Assembly: GCA_963669155.1 (NCBI GenBank)
Contig: OZ022589.1
Location: 8,141,641 to 8,205,640, forward strand
Reading direction: 5' to 3'
DNA from: Arbacia lixula
Lineage: Eukaryota > Echinodermata > Echinoidea > Arbacioida > Arbaciidae
Length of the DNA: 64,000 bases
The notes below the pieces were generated by a model that ran no database searches, was not told where the DNA came from, and saw nothing but the letters and a program-made list of their open reading frames with translations. Made by a program: the position numbers and the translations under genes. Numbering within the stretch: the stretch's first letter is position 1; each line of letters starts with the position of its first letter. Shown in pieces: positions 39,501 to 47,625 of the stretch.

Positions 39501-42500
39501 AAATGTGGAACAAATAACGAAACAAGTGTAAATGTTGGAGTATGTACTACCACAGATGGAAGTGACATTGGTGGGGCTCGAAGTCATACATTATCCATCT
39601 AGCTACTTTCAGTTCTTGCCTTCCTGCCTGCCTACCAACCCACCCACCCAACTGGCTTCTCAATAGGGCTGCATGGGAACCGGGTGACCTGCTGGGGTCA
39701 AAGGTCATTGGAGGTCAACTCTCAGCAGCCCCAGAGGGTGTTGCCTTTCCCAGCTGATGGTAAGGACAGGACAGGGGCCTGGCATAGCTCACACTAACTT
39801 AAGTTCAAGGCTCCAAAACTTTTCTGCCCCACCTTTACAGGCAATCAGTTAAGTCATCTACACTACAGCTCAAAGGAATCGGCATAGGGAAGAAAGGGAA
39901 GGAGCCTAAGTTTTAAACTGTGGTATATTTTGTCCAGTTCAGCATGAAACATGATGCTTTTCAGGCTAAAGCATCATGTTTCATGCTGAACTGGACAAAA
40001 TATACAGCAGTTTAAAACTGTGGCTCCTTCCCTTGTCCTATGTCAATTCCTTTGAGCTGTTATATATTTAAACACAGGCAATTATAAAGTGCATAACCTC
40101 CTTAATTCTATGGGCGCATAGCATGTGTAATGACTCAATATGCTTTTCATGGCTTGGTACCGAAATGGTTAAACTCCAGTCTGCGGATACGGACTCAAGG
40201 TACATGTAGTGTCATTGGTGCGCCCCACAGATTTTCAGTGTTTTCTAATTTGTATTTTTTATGTTTTGTGAATGCAAAATTATTACAAATTCTAAGTATG
40301 TACATAAAATTGCAATAAAACGACTGAAATTGGAATCCTTTTTGGCCAATGGGTGCAATTTAAAAGGCAGTCCTCCAAATCATTTTCATGGCTTCTAAAT
40401 AGCTATTTAAAAACAAATCCTGTTTATAATCAAGTTGTTGTGTGTTGTAACTGGCCGTCTCTTCCAACATCCAGTGAGCAATTTAGGAATGGGACAACAA
40501 ATAGTTGTTATCTACTTTTAAACAATACTTAAATAAAAGGACTCTTGTTTTGACTGGGGTGGGGCTGGGGGATGGGGGATGTGTAAGGACTAATAATATC
40601 AAACAGCCTGGGATGCAGGCTATGGTAGTTCCTACATGTAGTTTTCTGGAGCAGGGCAGCCTTGTACCACAGGACCAGGAGACTATAAAACCAGACAGAA
40701 TGGTTTGATAAATACCCAACAATTATGCCTGCAGCAGACAGAATGCTTTTGAGCTTTGTACACACTTCAGTTTTCACACACAATTTCATTTCCACTGCTT
40801 GTGTGCATTTATTCAGCACTCAAGAGCAATCATTTTTAATGGGCAGGATTTGTGGAATCAAAAGTAGAAACAGACCAGGCTCACTTGCAATGAACAGGTA
40901 CAAATAATTCATTTGCTTACAAGTACTTTTCCCAGAACAGAGAGGGAAAATATCACTAAGTTATTATCGCTTCTACATTTTCTTGCTGAATGACATTTCA
41001 TAAACCGAAGGAACCTGTGTCACTTTTGGGTAGAATCATATTTTTTCTTATAATACAAACAGTTTCCCAACTGGATATTTTTTTTTCTAAAGGTACTTGA
41101 TTGCAAATAATAATTGTAAAATGAAATGAAGAGCTAAAAAATCGATACAATTCGATCATAACAATTTTGATTTGTGCACAATTTTGTTGAATTCTTTATC
41201 TTCATGCATGCACATTTGGCACTAAATACTGAATTTCCACAATACATACAATGTACTTAGATATTCAGTGAGCCTGCTTATACTGTAAATCTATATTTTG
41301 TAAATTTATGTCTCATAAAAGTTGGCACAAAGCCATTACATATTTTGTAAAGAGTAATTTAGCACTCTTAACTTTATTTCAATAGAGCTTTACAGTGTAT
41401 CTACTGGCAGGGTCTGGCTGTACAATGTACTGAGTTGTGCTAGAATGGTGCAGTGCATGCATTCAACAAGTTCAGATCATATCAAAGGAGAAGGTATGTA
41501 TACATGTAAAGTACATGTGTATGTACATGAGGATGGTGTTGAACTTTGGTCAACACTAATCTTCCTATGTACACAGAATGCAATCTAGATAACAGCACTT
41601 TATACAGATAAATTTGTGTACAAGTCAACAGGGGGAAGGAATGGGGGGGGGGGCAGTGTTTCATTAACCTATTATGCAAGGACAGGGCAATGTTCCACCT
41701 AATGATATGCCTAATAGGCTACATGTATCTGTATCTGTATCAGTATTGGTCTATAATGTACAATCATCATTGCTGGTTGGCGCATTTGCGTTGGTAAAAC
41801 ACCACCAAACACACTTTATAATGGCCTTTGGCAACATGGTTAACAATGAATGTATTTTCTCTATCTGGTTTGGCCTTAAAGGCTTTCACGGTGGAAGAAT
41901 TCCTGGTTTCCGCATCCAATACTGCACAGTGTATGTTCCATTTCGGAACAAACTTGGGATAAAGGAAGTGCCAGTAATGGTCCGCATTGGTACCAATGAC
42001 TTATGAGAAGTCCCATTTGTCTTGTTCTGAAGATCATGTTACTACTGTAGGTCTACTACCGTGTGTCTCTTGATAACGTGTAGTTAATCAAGCTTTGGCC
42101 TTTCTGATTTTGAGATTGTCTCAGTGAAGATTAGCAAGATTTTTTGTGACATGAGTCCCCACTGTAATCCCTCATTATGAATGTAGCTGCTCTGTGTTGA
42201 ACCATCTCCAGCTTGTATTGATCTGGAGTATGGTGAGGATCCCATATGGATGAACAGTATTCCAGTTTAGGCTTTACCAATAATATGTGCAATGTCCTTT
42301 AGTGTGAGGGCTACAATTATACACATTTTTACAATATCAAAATATGTTTATAGTTTTACGATCTATGCAACTTTATATTACATGTATGCCAGAAAATGTC
42401 AAACTCTGAGCAATTCGGCCCTTGGTCGCGACTTTAGTTGTTTTTTTATCAATAAAACAATAAATACAAATTCCTCTTTAAAGCAGCCAGGCATCTTGTT

Positions 42501-44184
42501 TCCTTTGGAGGTGATTGACCAGCTGAGATCATTGGAGAGCATTTCTCCAAGGTAGGCCTTATGTTTAACCTTTTCCAACGTGGTGTTGCCAAGTGTATAT
42601 AATTGACTTGAATGGATTTCCGTTTGTGAGGGACCCTCATCTGAAAGCAATAAGGTATTTAAACACATAATTTGCCAATCTCTTTCCTAATGTACAATAC
42701 AAAAAAAATGTGTGTTAACGTCATCTTGCAGAAACCCCATGTCTCTTGTGTTGTTTTATATATTCCCATGTACAATGTTCTATATTGTATACATTCATCG
42801 GCAAAAAGCCTGACAGTGGAGTGAATCTTTGAGGGTAGGTCTATAAGGAACAACAATGGCCCAAGGACTGTTCCTTGCAGGACCTCCAAGGTAACTTTAC
42901 ACTTTTTCGCAAGTGTTATTGTATTGTAAAAAAGAGTGCAAACATTTACTTTTTTTTAAACCTGTGCATGTACATGGTGCATACATAGGCCTACATGTAC
43001 AATGATAATATACAACCTGGCTCATTCCAATGTTGTGGTACAACGTCGTATTGTAGAATGAATTCTCCCTATCGCATATAGCCGATATCAAGCGATATCA
43101 CCTCACGATACCGATATCTGATCGATTGCTCTTGGGACGTATACTTCCGGTAAGAGCTGGTTGTCGGCAGAAAGTGACCAAGAAATCACTTTTTTTTATG
43201 AATTAAGCAGTGAAAATTTTATGTAGGGTTGTGGTTAGGGTCAGGGTTAGGTTTAGAATAAGGTTTAGGGTTAGTGTTAAGGTCAGGGTTAGGTTTAGGG
43301 TTAATATTCATAAAATTAGTTGGATACCCTGGTCCCTTATTGTAGTAGGGGATTGCCGAATGTTCGTGGACCGGAAGTTCATATCCCAAGAATTAAAGGT
43401 AAAAACATTAGAGCGCCACACACGTTCATATTCGGAGAGCTATATGCGATAGGGAGAATTGAACAATGTTGTCCTCAGCGGGGACCTCCGTCTAGATAGA
43501 TGGTCATACTCATACACATGATGTATGAATACATGCATGCGACAAGACTGGGAGAAAACAGACATCCTCTGGCATTGCTGAAGTGTTAACACACAATTAC
43601 AAGCAAGTGTAGCGAGAATTAGATTAATATTTTGGCGCTGAACATATATGCATTCATATCATTTGCGGTAATATTTTTGCATGTTGTTAAATTAGCGAGC
43701 ATGTCAGTGATTCACAAAATTCATGAAATCCCTCGCGACAAACACAGTACACCAGACACACGGGCAAATGACTTGCAAACATGTCACTCCTGTTGTTAGT
43801 CATTATAATTTATAGACGTTAAATTAGGAAAGACCCATAAGTGGCATGTTCACGATAAATCAATGAATAAGTTTTGCGAATTAGATCAGAAATGAGGTGA
43901 GGATAGTGTACTCTAATTTCATTCATGAAGTTAAGTTTGTAACATGATAAACATACTCTACTTAATGAAACATAAATTCATGAAATTCAAATTCATGTCT
44001 AATGAAACTTCAACTAACTTACCTTGACTTCAAAAGTCCGGTCTGTCCCGTCCAAAAACATGACACGACAGACCACGACATTCTTCCGCGACGGGACATG
44101 CACCTCCGTTCCTCGGCCCGATCTTCCGGGCGTTTGGCCCTTCCGATAACGTCGCGAAAAGCGTTTGGACAAAAATCGCATCAT
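6843..44184 (-). CDS. Yurt/EPB41L5/EPB41L4B-like FERM-domain protein, N-terminal 232 codons in seven exons (partial gene)
   Basis: This is a band 4.1-type membrane-cytoskeleton adaptor. In flies and vertebrates this subfamily restrains apical Crumbs signalling and acts at lateral epithelial membranes. Exons, in gene order: 44184-44023, 24202-24098, 21436-21394, 20373-20295, 19943-19846, 19257-19137, 6930-6843. All borders are AG/GT and all phases agree (0,0,1,2,1,2,0). Residues 1-35 form a basic N terminus (MMRFLSKRF..., like the MLRFLRR start of EPB41L4B). FERM F1 follows, then F2 from about residue 110 to 225, with hallmarks [33 protein letters not shown] and [13 protein letters not shown]. 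The F3 lobe, the FERM-adjacent region and the tail (usually 500 or more further residues) are not seen. They should lie below 6843, where the misoriented arm now sits. EPB41L4A is the next best assignment. Expression signals were not identified. Confidence 0.9.
9735..9846 (+). repeat. (CT)n microsatellite
   Basis: Nearly pure CT dinucleotides with a few TT and CC interruptions, preceded by a 12-C run. A looser pyrimidine-rich stretch continues from 9910 to 10175. Confidence 0.97.
10177..10764. mobile_element. Foldback/MITE element C built from TTAGCCCCGTACTAT sub-repeats
   Basis: The termini are perfect inverted repeats (ATGCTTTTCACACTGGCAAA at 10177 and its complement ending at 10764). The flanks read TTAA on the left and ATTAA on the right, so the target duplication is ambiguous. 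Inside, the word TTAGCCCCGTACTAT occurs several times in direct orientation, and TTCACACTGG is repeated at internal positions, as if the element grew by nested terminal copies. No coding frame is present. Confidence 0.75.
10660..10740. repeat. Near-perfect hairpin with a poly-C loop
   Basis: The arms 10660-10689 and 10711-10740 are almost exact inverted copies (CTTAGCCCCGTACTATAGG versus the complement of CCTATAGTGCGGGCTAAG). They are joined by about 20 C residues. It lies at the right end of element C. Confidence 0.9.
10775..10870 (+). repeat. CT-rich microsatellite
   Basis: Imperfect CT/TTC repeat directly right of the foldback element C. Confidence 0.9.
10989..11039 (+). repeat. (CT)n microsatellite
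   Basis: Pure CT repeat with one CG interruption. Confidence 0.95.
12281..12393 (+). repeat. (CT)n microsatellite
   Basis: CT dinucleotides with a few T and C interruptions, following a run of C. Confidence 0.95.
12668..13020 (+). repeat. GA-rich purine tract
   Basis: Interrupted GA, GGGA and GATA repeats of about 350 bp, including a 10-G run. The Ser/Leu/Pro frames it creates on the minus strand are artefacts of composition. Confidence 0.9.
14940..15058 (+). repeat. (TAA)n microsatellite
   Basis: About forty TAA triplets with a few TAG and CAA interruptions. Confidence 0.97.
16081..16245 (-). mobile_element. Family-A MITE, end fragment
   Basis: Starts right after TTAA with AGGGATAGTCCACCCTGAAA and continues into the family's TGTGCTGTATGATTCC region, then stops. 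It is one end only, in the opposite orientation to the longer fragment at 17455. Confidence 0.7.
17455..17778 (+). mobile_element. Family-A MITE, 3' two-thirds
   Basis: Matches the family from the AAAATGTTGATTTTCTC region to the terminal repeat (GGACTACCCCT) before TTAA at 17779-17782. The left end is missing, and a separate end fragment lies 1.2 kb upstream. Confidence 0.7.
17946..18107 (+). repeat. (TGTAT)n pentanucleotide satellite
   Basis: About thirty TTGTA/TGTAT units with scattered AATGA variants over 160 bp. Confidence 0.95.
19137..19257 (-). CDS. FERM-gene exon 6 (F2 lobe)
   Basis: 121 bp between a TGCAG acceptor and a GTGAGT donor. It begins inside a Ser codon and encodes [25 protein letters not shown] and TERFKAL, ending with two bases of an Arg codon. 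The ELGDY and VSEFRF(V/I)P motifs are diagnostic of the EPB41L4/L5 group. Confidence 0.94.
19258..19845 (-). other. FERM-gene intron 5; nothing else seen
   Basis: 588 bp of AT-rich sequence with no recognisable repeat or gene. Confidence 0.7.
19846..19943 (-). CDS. FERM-gene exon 5 (F2 lobe)
   Basis: 98 bp between a TCTCAG acceptor and a GTAAGT donor. It encodes [16 protein letters not shown] and [13 protein letters not shown], the alpha-helical F2 core. The donor was placed one base after the CAG codon because only that gives a continuous phase into exon 6, making Ser before ELGDY as in EPB41L4A. Confidence 0.94.
19944..20294 (-). other. FERM-gene intron 4; nothing else seen
   Basis: 351 bp, AT-rich, without a recognisable feature. 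Confidence 0.7.
20295..20373 (-). CDS. FERM-gene exon 4 (F1/F2 junction)
   Basis: 79 bp between a CGACAG acceptor and a GTATGT donor, encoding [16 protein letters not shown] and PNNLHEEFT. The [10 protein letters not shown](R/H)EE sequence is nearly identical to vertebrate EPB41L5 and EPB41L4B, which sets this gene apart from most other FERM families. Confidence 0.95.
20374..21393 (-). other. FERM-gene intron 3; nothing firmly identified
   Basis: About 1.0 kb. The block 20520-21020 has scattered inverted words (for example around TGATCA/GATCA and TATCACTTC/GTGATAGTT) that could be an old MITE. I cannot define its ends. Confidence 0.5.
21394..21436 (-). CDS. FERM-gene exon 3 (microexon of 43 bp)
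   Basis: Encodes [14 protein letters not shown] plus one base of an Ile codon, between a GTTACAG acceptor and a GTAAGT donor. The WLD motif of the FERM F1 lobe is complete. The flanking exons are in matching phase. Confidence 0.94.
21437..24097 (-). other. FERM-gene intron 2 with a long GAA array
   Basis: 2.7 kb. The left 1.4 kb is AT-rich without features. It then contains the triplet array at 22849-23335 and, from about 23290, the inner end of the right inverted-repeat arm. Confidence 0.7.
22849..23335 (+). repeat. Long (GAA/GAG)n triplet array
   Basis: Close to 490 bp of GAA with GAG, AAA and GATGAA interruptions, including a partly duplicated sub-block with ATGAACA(C/A)TGAGATGAAG. On the FERM-gene transcript it reads as a UUC/CUU pyrimidine tract. 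Frames across it give long poly-Ser, poly-Leu or Lys/Glu translations that are not proteins. Confidence 0.97.
24098..24202 (-). CDS. FERM-gene exon 2 (F1 lobe)
   Basis: 105 bp, phase 0 at both ends, between CTGTAG and GTAAGC. It encodes [32 protein letters not shown] and the residues between. KHAKGQ(D/E)LFDQ...DYFGL is the usual F1 sequence of the subfamily. A second, inverted copy is at 5404-5508. Confidence 0.95.
25833..26320. mobile_element. TTAA-flanked MITE, family A (right-arm copy)
   Basis: Counterpart of 3275-3746, bordered by TTAA at 25829-25832 and 26321-26324. Confidence 0.75.
26981..27456. mobile_element. TA-flanked MITE, family E (right-arm copy)
   Basis: Counterpart of 2210-2677. 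The ends are GGTGCGTCTTCATTAGCCC and its inverse, each next to TA. Confidence 0.65.
30737..31262 (+). mobile_element. TTAA-flanked MITE, family B, copy 1
   Basis: Begins AGATTGTCCGTCCCTTTT and ends in AAAAAGGGACTGGCTGTCT, which are imperfect inverted repeats. TTAA lies directly outside both ends (30733-30736, 31263-31266). The 526-bp body is AT-rich and non-coding. Copy 2 (31597-32115) is in direct orientation 330 bp further on; copy 3 (34505-35025) is inverted. Confidence 0.8.
31440..31590 (-). repeat. Dispersed repeat family, shortened copy
   Basis: Matches the 205-330 part of copy 1 (AACGTTTGTGAAGCT and ATTAGGGTA words). It lies between two family-B MITEs. Confidence 0.5.
31597..32115 (+). 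mobile_element. TTAA-flanked MITE, family B, copy 2
   Basis: Very similar to copy 1, with small indels and substitutions. TTAA is at 31593-31596 and 32116-32119. Confidence 0.8.
32300..32640 (+). repeat. Short direct duplication plus purine-rich tract
   Basis: About 70 bp around GATCACTGATCTAGCCATCA is repeated in direct orientation (roughly 32298-32365 and 32383-32450). A GAAGAAAAAG purine tract follows to 32600. A complementary word pair flanking 32650-32820 (TTTGAGGGC... and GCCCTCAAA...) forms a further imperfect inverted repeat. Confidence 0.6.
33277..33328 (+). repeat. (CT)n microsatellite
   Basis: Uninterrupted TC repeat of about 52 bp. Confidence 0.97.
33468..33550 (+). repeat. (CT)n microsatellite
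   Basis: TC repeat with CTGT interruptions at its left end. Confidence 0.96.
34505..35025 (-). mobile_element. TTAA-flanked MITE, family B, copy 3 (inverted)
   Basis: Inverted relative to copies 1 and 2. The left TTAA is at 34501-34504. The right border is TCAA (35026-35029), after which family-A-like sequence starts at once, suggesting insertion into the terminal TTAA of an older family-A element. Confidence 0.8.
35030..35240 (+). mobile_element. Family-A-like MITE fragment
   Basis: Begins AGGGAATGTTGGTTT directly after the family-B copy and retains the GACGTCACATG and GCTCTCCCATATGTTG words of family A. The right end is lost. Confidence 0.55.
36284..36480 (+). repeat. (CA)n-rich tract
   Basis: Several CA blocks (36284-36370, 36458-36478) with a C run between them. 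Confidence 0.85.
37276..37365. mobile_element. Palindromic MITE family D, short copy
   Basis: ACAGCTCAAAGGAATTGG and its complement form the two ends of a 90-bp near-palindrome. The central hairpin seen in the other two copies has been deleted. Confidence 0.75.
39865..40060. mobile_element. Palindromic MITE family D, full copy
   Basis: A near-perfect 196-bp palindrome. CAGCTCAAAGGAAT at the left is matched by ATTCCTTTGAGCTG at the right. The centre is a second inverted pair (GTCCAGTTCAGCATGAAAC and its complement) around GCTTTTCAGGC. Outside bases read TA on both sides. Related copies are at 37276 and 62641. Confidence 0.85.
42120..42889 (-). pseudogene. Decayed non-LTR retrotransposon reverse-transcriptase remnant (CR1/Jockey-like)
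   Basis: On the minus strand, broken frames preserve in order [12 protein letters not shown] (RT block), [16 protein letters not shown] (the catalytic FADD now FADE), [11 protein letters not shown] and SNDLSWS, and [11 protein letters not shown] with [12 protein letters not shown]. This is the C-terminal half of a typical LINE RT. Frameshifts and deletions separate the pieces, so it is inactive. A clade cannot be fixed from these motifs alone. Confidence 0.8.
43061..43460. mobile_element. TIR element with telomere-like filler
   Basis: A perfect 22-bp inverted repeat (AATTCTCCCTATCGCATATA plus GC at 43061-43082; complement at 43439-43460) bounds 400 bp. A second inverted word pair (ACTTCCGG, CCGGAAGT) lies inside. 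The centre (43228-43310) is a degenerate AGGGTTAGG/GGTTTAGGG array. No coding frame is present. Confidence 0.7.
44023..44184 (-). CDS. FERM-gene exon 1 (start codon, basic N terminus, start of F1)
   Basis: 162 bp, 54 codons, ending in GTAAGT at phase 0. It starts [16 protein letters not shown], matching the MLRFLRR-type start of EPB41L4B/EPB41L5, and ends [17 protein letters not shown], the first strand of FERM F1 (CRV.LLDGT in relatives). The first of two tandem Met codons is chosen because it aligns with the vertebrate start. It is much more GC-rich than its surroundings. The block was overlooked at first because a different minus-strand frame is longer. Confidence 0.93.
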
Positions 44185-45052
44185 TTTGCCTCCAGTTATC
44201 CTCTGAAAACTGCACGATCAAGAAACATATAAAATGGAGAAATCAAAGTAATATCCGACTGGTAATATGTGGTTGTTGGCCGCAACAATCCCCAAAATCA
44301 GGCCTTTGAAGCCGTGTTTTTACGCCCATTCAATGCGTAGCTGCTGTCTATCGACATTCCTATGTGCAAGTGCGATTGCGCATGATCAGTTCAATTTGGA
44401 GTTAGCTTTACTCACCAGGCGTTTATAGTGAACAAATACACGTAAAGACGCCTCAACTGTATTTCGCCCCCCCCCCCTTGTTTTTGTTTTGTTTGTTGTT
44501 GTTGTGTATGTGGGGGATTAACTGTTTTTTTTTCTTTTCTTTTCGGAGGAGGTGTAGTTTGGAGTGCACAGTTCATCCAGCTGACATCACCCCGATTTTT
44601 TCACAATTTTTTTAACAGCTGAAAAATCCACCATCAGACACGCAACTGAACTATCACGCCCAACAGATGACGCTATTTAAAATACATACAGAGCTCTATG
44701 ATACATCTATGAAAATGCTTTAGCATTTTCCGTTTCTCTATATTTTCTAACAGTCTTGAGTGTGATCATACAGTAAGGTACTGTACCTATTGAAAACAAC
44801 TTGCAGTCTGTTTGGTAATTTCATACATGTAGCTACTCATGTCAAGTTCATTTCCAGGCACATCATCACAATCATGATATTCTTGCGCGATCATAAAGGA
44901 GGGGGAGGGGGAGGGGCCTCTGGGTTATATAGTATAGTTTCTTACTATACTTGCAATACATGTACATGTATTGCTCATAAAGGTTACATTATTCAAACAC
45001 TGTTTTGATCAATAGATAAACATGTCGACAACCATGGCTCAATCACGTACAA

Positions 45053-45286
45053 TAGAGTACCGAAGTGATATCATCATTTAAGCATATTGTCAAGACAACT
45101 GGTTCAAAACAAAATCACTCCGGTGAGAGGTTTACCGGTCCGGTATTGTCTGGCGAGCTAGTGGCGGGCACTTCCAATAATAATTGGAGTCCGCCGCTAT
45201 GATCACCGCTGTTTGCTCTACCCACATAGTTTAGAACCAGTTGTCTTGACAATAATGCTCATATGACGTCACACTTCGGTACTCTA
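45053..45286. mobile_element. TA-flanked foldback MITE
   Basis: Inverted arms of about 60 bp (TAGAGTACCGAAGTG ... GTCAAGACAACTGGTTC, and complement) enclose about 110 bp containing a GC-richer core with ACCGGTCCGGT. The outermost bases read TA at both ends, as in Tc1/mariner-derived MITEs. Confidence 0.75.
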
Positions 45287-46368
45287 CAAAAGAAAAACAA
45301 TAACCTAAACCTCTGCCGATGTAATTTTATACCAAATGAGCAAGAGCACGCTAAGGCCTCGATTCTTGAGATGCTTGTTCTTGTGTTAACAATATCAATG
45401 TACAACTATATTTTTTTTTTTACTCAACTTAGCCAATCCTGTGACATCAAATCCGTTAGCACTTCCAGTCGAATCGAAATCAGCTCAGCATTGCCCTCCA
45501 TTATATTATGAGGTGTTAAGAAAACAAACTTTTGATAATATTATTGTGAACAAAAATCTATAACAAAAAGAAAGGTTAAGATTCACATTATTCAATCAAA
45601 GGATGTCACTTTTTCTTTGAAGCAGGTTTCGACATTTCAGGTATCATTATGTTTTTAATAATCCTTGGAATATTTAATGAGGATTTTTAATTTTGAATAA
45701 ATTTAGACCTTAATGTTCGTGTGGATCAGATAATCAAGTCAGAACACGACAATGGCCATTGTACATCGCACGTCATGACAATCCACTCGCTACTGCCATC
45801 ATTGTGCAGTGTCATTCAAAATGAATGATGTTCCTAACAGAAAAGACTTTGTGGGTTGTCATGTGTAATGCACACTGGGCATTTTACTGCGTCCTGACAC
45901 ACGCAAATGTTTAGATCAATAATTGTCCAAAAGTGAAAATCTCATTATTATTCTCCATGGATTATTAAAAAATCAACAATTTATAAAATTGACGCAAATC
46001 CCGTTTCTTCAAAACTGGTTGTCAAACTTTGTGGTGTATACATTGCAGCTTGATATGCAACATTTTGAATAATTTTTCAAATATGTCAAAAGTTTCTATT
46101 ACTTAGCACAAATTCCATGAAATCGAATTTAGAAGTTTGCGATATACGGGTGCGTAGGGCTAAATGACCAACCTTTTTATCATAATGTATGTTAAGCCTT
46201 AAATTAAATTGCACTATAGTAAGCATAATGTCTTTCAAAATAAGTCTATCTATGTATATATCTATATCGTTTTTTGAAATTGTCAAAAGAAATAAGTTGT
46301 ATTTGTGTTTAACTCAAGTTGAAATGACGTAACTTGATAAAACATGCTTACATACAATCAGCTTACAC

Positions 46369-46691
46369 TGATTGCTCTGAAAATATTCAAGTTGAGTGGT
46401 CTTTGGAGACGAGTAGAACCAACTCGAAGACAGCCGAGAAATCCATGCATAAAGTGCACTTATTTCTAGTCAAATGCAAAACCCCATAAATGGCTCGTAG
46501 TTGGTTTATAATGTTTATAATGTTTATAATGTTTGTTTATAATTAGTCATAGAAGATACTACGAGCCATTTATGGGGTTTTGCATTTGACTAGATATAAC
46601 TGCACTTTATGCATGGATTTCTCGGCTGTCTTCGAGTTGGTTCTACTCGTCTCCAAAGACCACTCAACTCGAATATTTTCAGAGCAATCAG
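46369..46691. repeat. Foldback with 132-bp arms and a TTTATAATGT spacer
   Basis: Left arm 46369-46500 and right arm 46559-46691 are nearly exact inverted copies. The spacer (46501-46558) contains three tandem TTTATAATGT units. The 3' end lies about 850 bp upstream of the YAE1 start codon. Confidence 0.88.
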
Positions 46692-47547
46692 TTTGTATGT
46701 AGGCTGATAACACCTAAGACGTACCACCTGTTTATGGATGCTTCTTCTTCTTCTTCTTCTTCTTTTTTTTATTTTATTATTATTTTTTTTTTACAATCAA
46801 TCACCCCAGCCCCAAATCATCACACAATCGACACATATGAGTGCCACCTTCGCCTTGCACCCCCCAGTAATTTTTATTTTGATTTCATTCGAACACAAAT
46901 CATGACTTTCGCTTTCGTATTAACACCTTTAATATACACACAAATCCCATCCCACTATAACCTCAACGTTTCCAGAGCTGCCTTGATCCAGGGCAGGAAT
47001 CAACAGCGTAGCCTAATCTAAAGGACTTTTGAGGGAATGTATTTCGCGATGAACGAAACACAATATTTCCCTTACCTTTCAGGAAAGTCTGAGGTGTCAC
47101 CGGGGCCTGACCCCCGCTCCTGCTCCCCTTCTCCCCTCCACCCGCCCCTCCCCCCCCCCTTCCCCCCACCAACACACACCCACAGCTCGACCTACCTACA
47201 TGTATAGGCTAAGTTAGGAAACATCCGAGTAAACACATATGATTAAAATCATCTCCCTATAATTTCACATACTTTCTCCATACAACCAGGAACATAATTT
47301 GTGCTTGTTTATAATTAGTTATAACTAGTACAGAGCGAAGGCTGACAACAGTACAGTAGATAATACACGAAATTGCTAGAGACTCCTGTTAGATGAGTCT
47401 AGGCAGATATTACAAAATGGATGCACCCATTGGAAAATAAACTCGGGCCATATCTGTTGTCTATTAACGTTGGCTTGTTGTTATTGACCAGACTGTTCAC
47501 TTTGAGCTACAGAGGTATATTCTAAGCATTAGAAGGTCGGGCGGGCA

Positions 47548-47625
47548 ATGGATGTGTTCGATGAAGGTATTTGTGACGATGTGCTGCCAGAGGACTGGGC
47601 AAAAGTGGAGCGTGCAAGAAGGACG
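47548..47625 (+). CDS. YAE1: YAE1 exon 1
   Basis: 26 codons, [17 protein letters not shown] and nine more, ending at ACG before the donor GTGAGT (phase 0). Confidence 0.88.

Larger units (their letters stand above)
24203..44022 (-). other. FERM-gene intron 1 (19.8 kb)
   Basis: Separates the start exon from exon 2. It contains most of the right inverted arm, three family-B MITEs, palindromic family-D elements, CT and CA microsatellites, a decayed non-LTR retrotransposon and a TIR element with telomere-like filler, listed separately. No conserved coding frame is apparent in the unlisted stretches (29673-30730, 32120-33270, 33560-34500, 35240-36280, 36480-37270, 37370-39860, 40065-42110, 42890-43055, 43465-44022). 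A large first intron is a common place for regulatory elements, but I cannot identify any. Confidence 0.7.
44185..47547. promoter_or_regulatory. Divergent intergenic region between the FERM gene and YAE1
   Basis: 3.36 kb between two start codons pointing away from each other. It holds two foldback elements (45053-45286, 46369-46691), poly-C and poly-G runs and a TTC array at 46740-46765, but no obvious gene. Promoters for both genes must start in or near it, or in 5' exons I cannot see. No clear TATA box or CpG-rich core could be assigned. Confidence 0.5.

Noticed and set aside
40140..40200. tRNA-like stretch (GGTACCGAAATGGTTAAACTCC)
   Set aside because: No B box and no plausible cloverleaf; not called as a tRNA or SINE head.
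44030..44221. 63-codon minus-strand frame at FERM exon 1
   Set aside because: It is a shadow; the frame giving MMRFLSKRF and [11 protein letters not shown] has clear FERM homology and a fitting splice donor.
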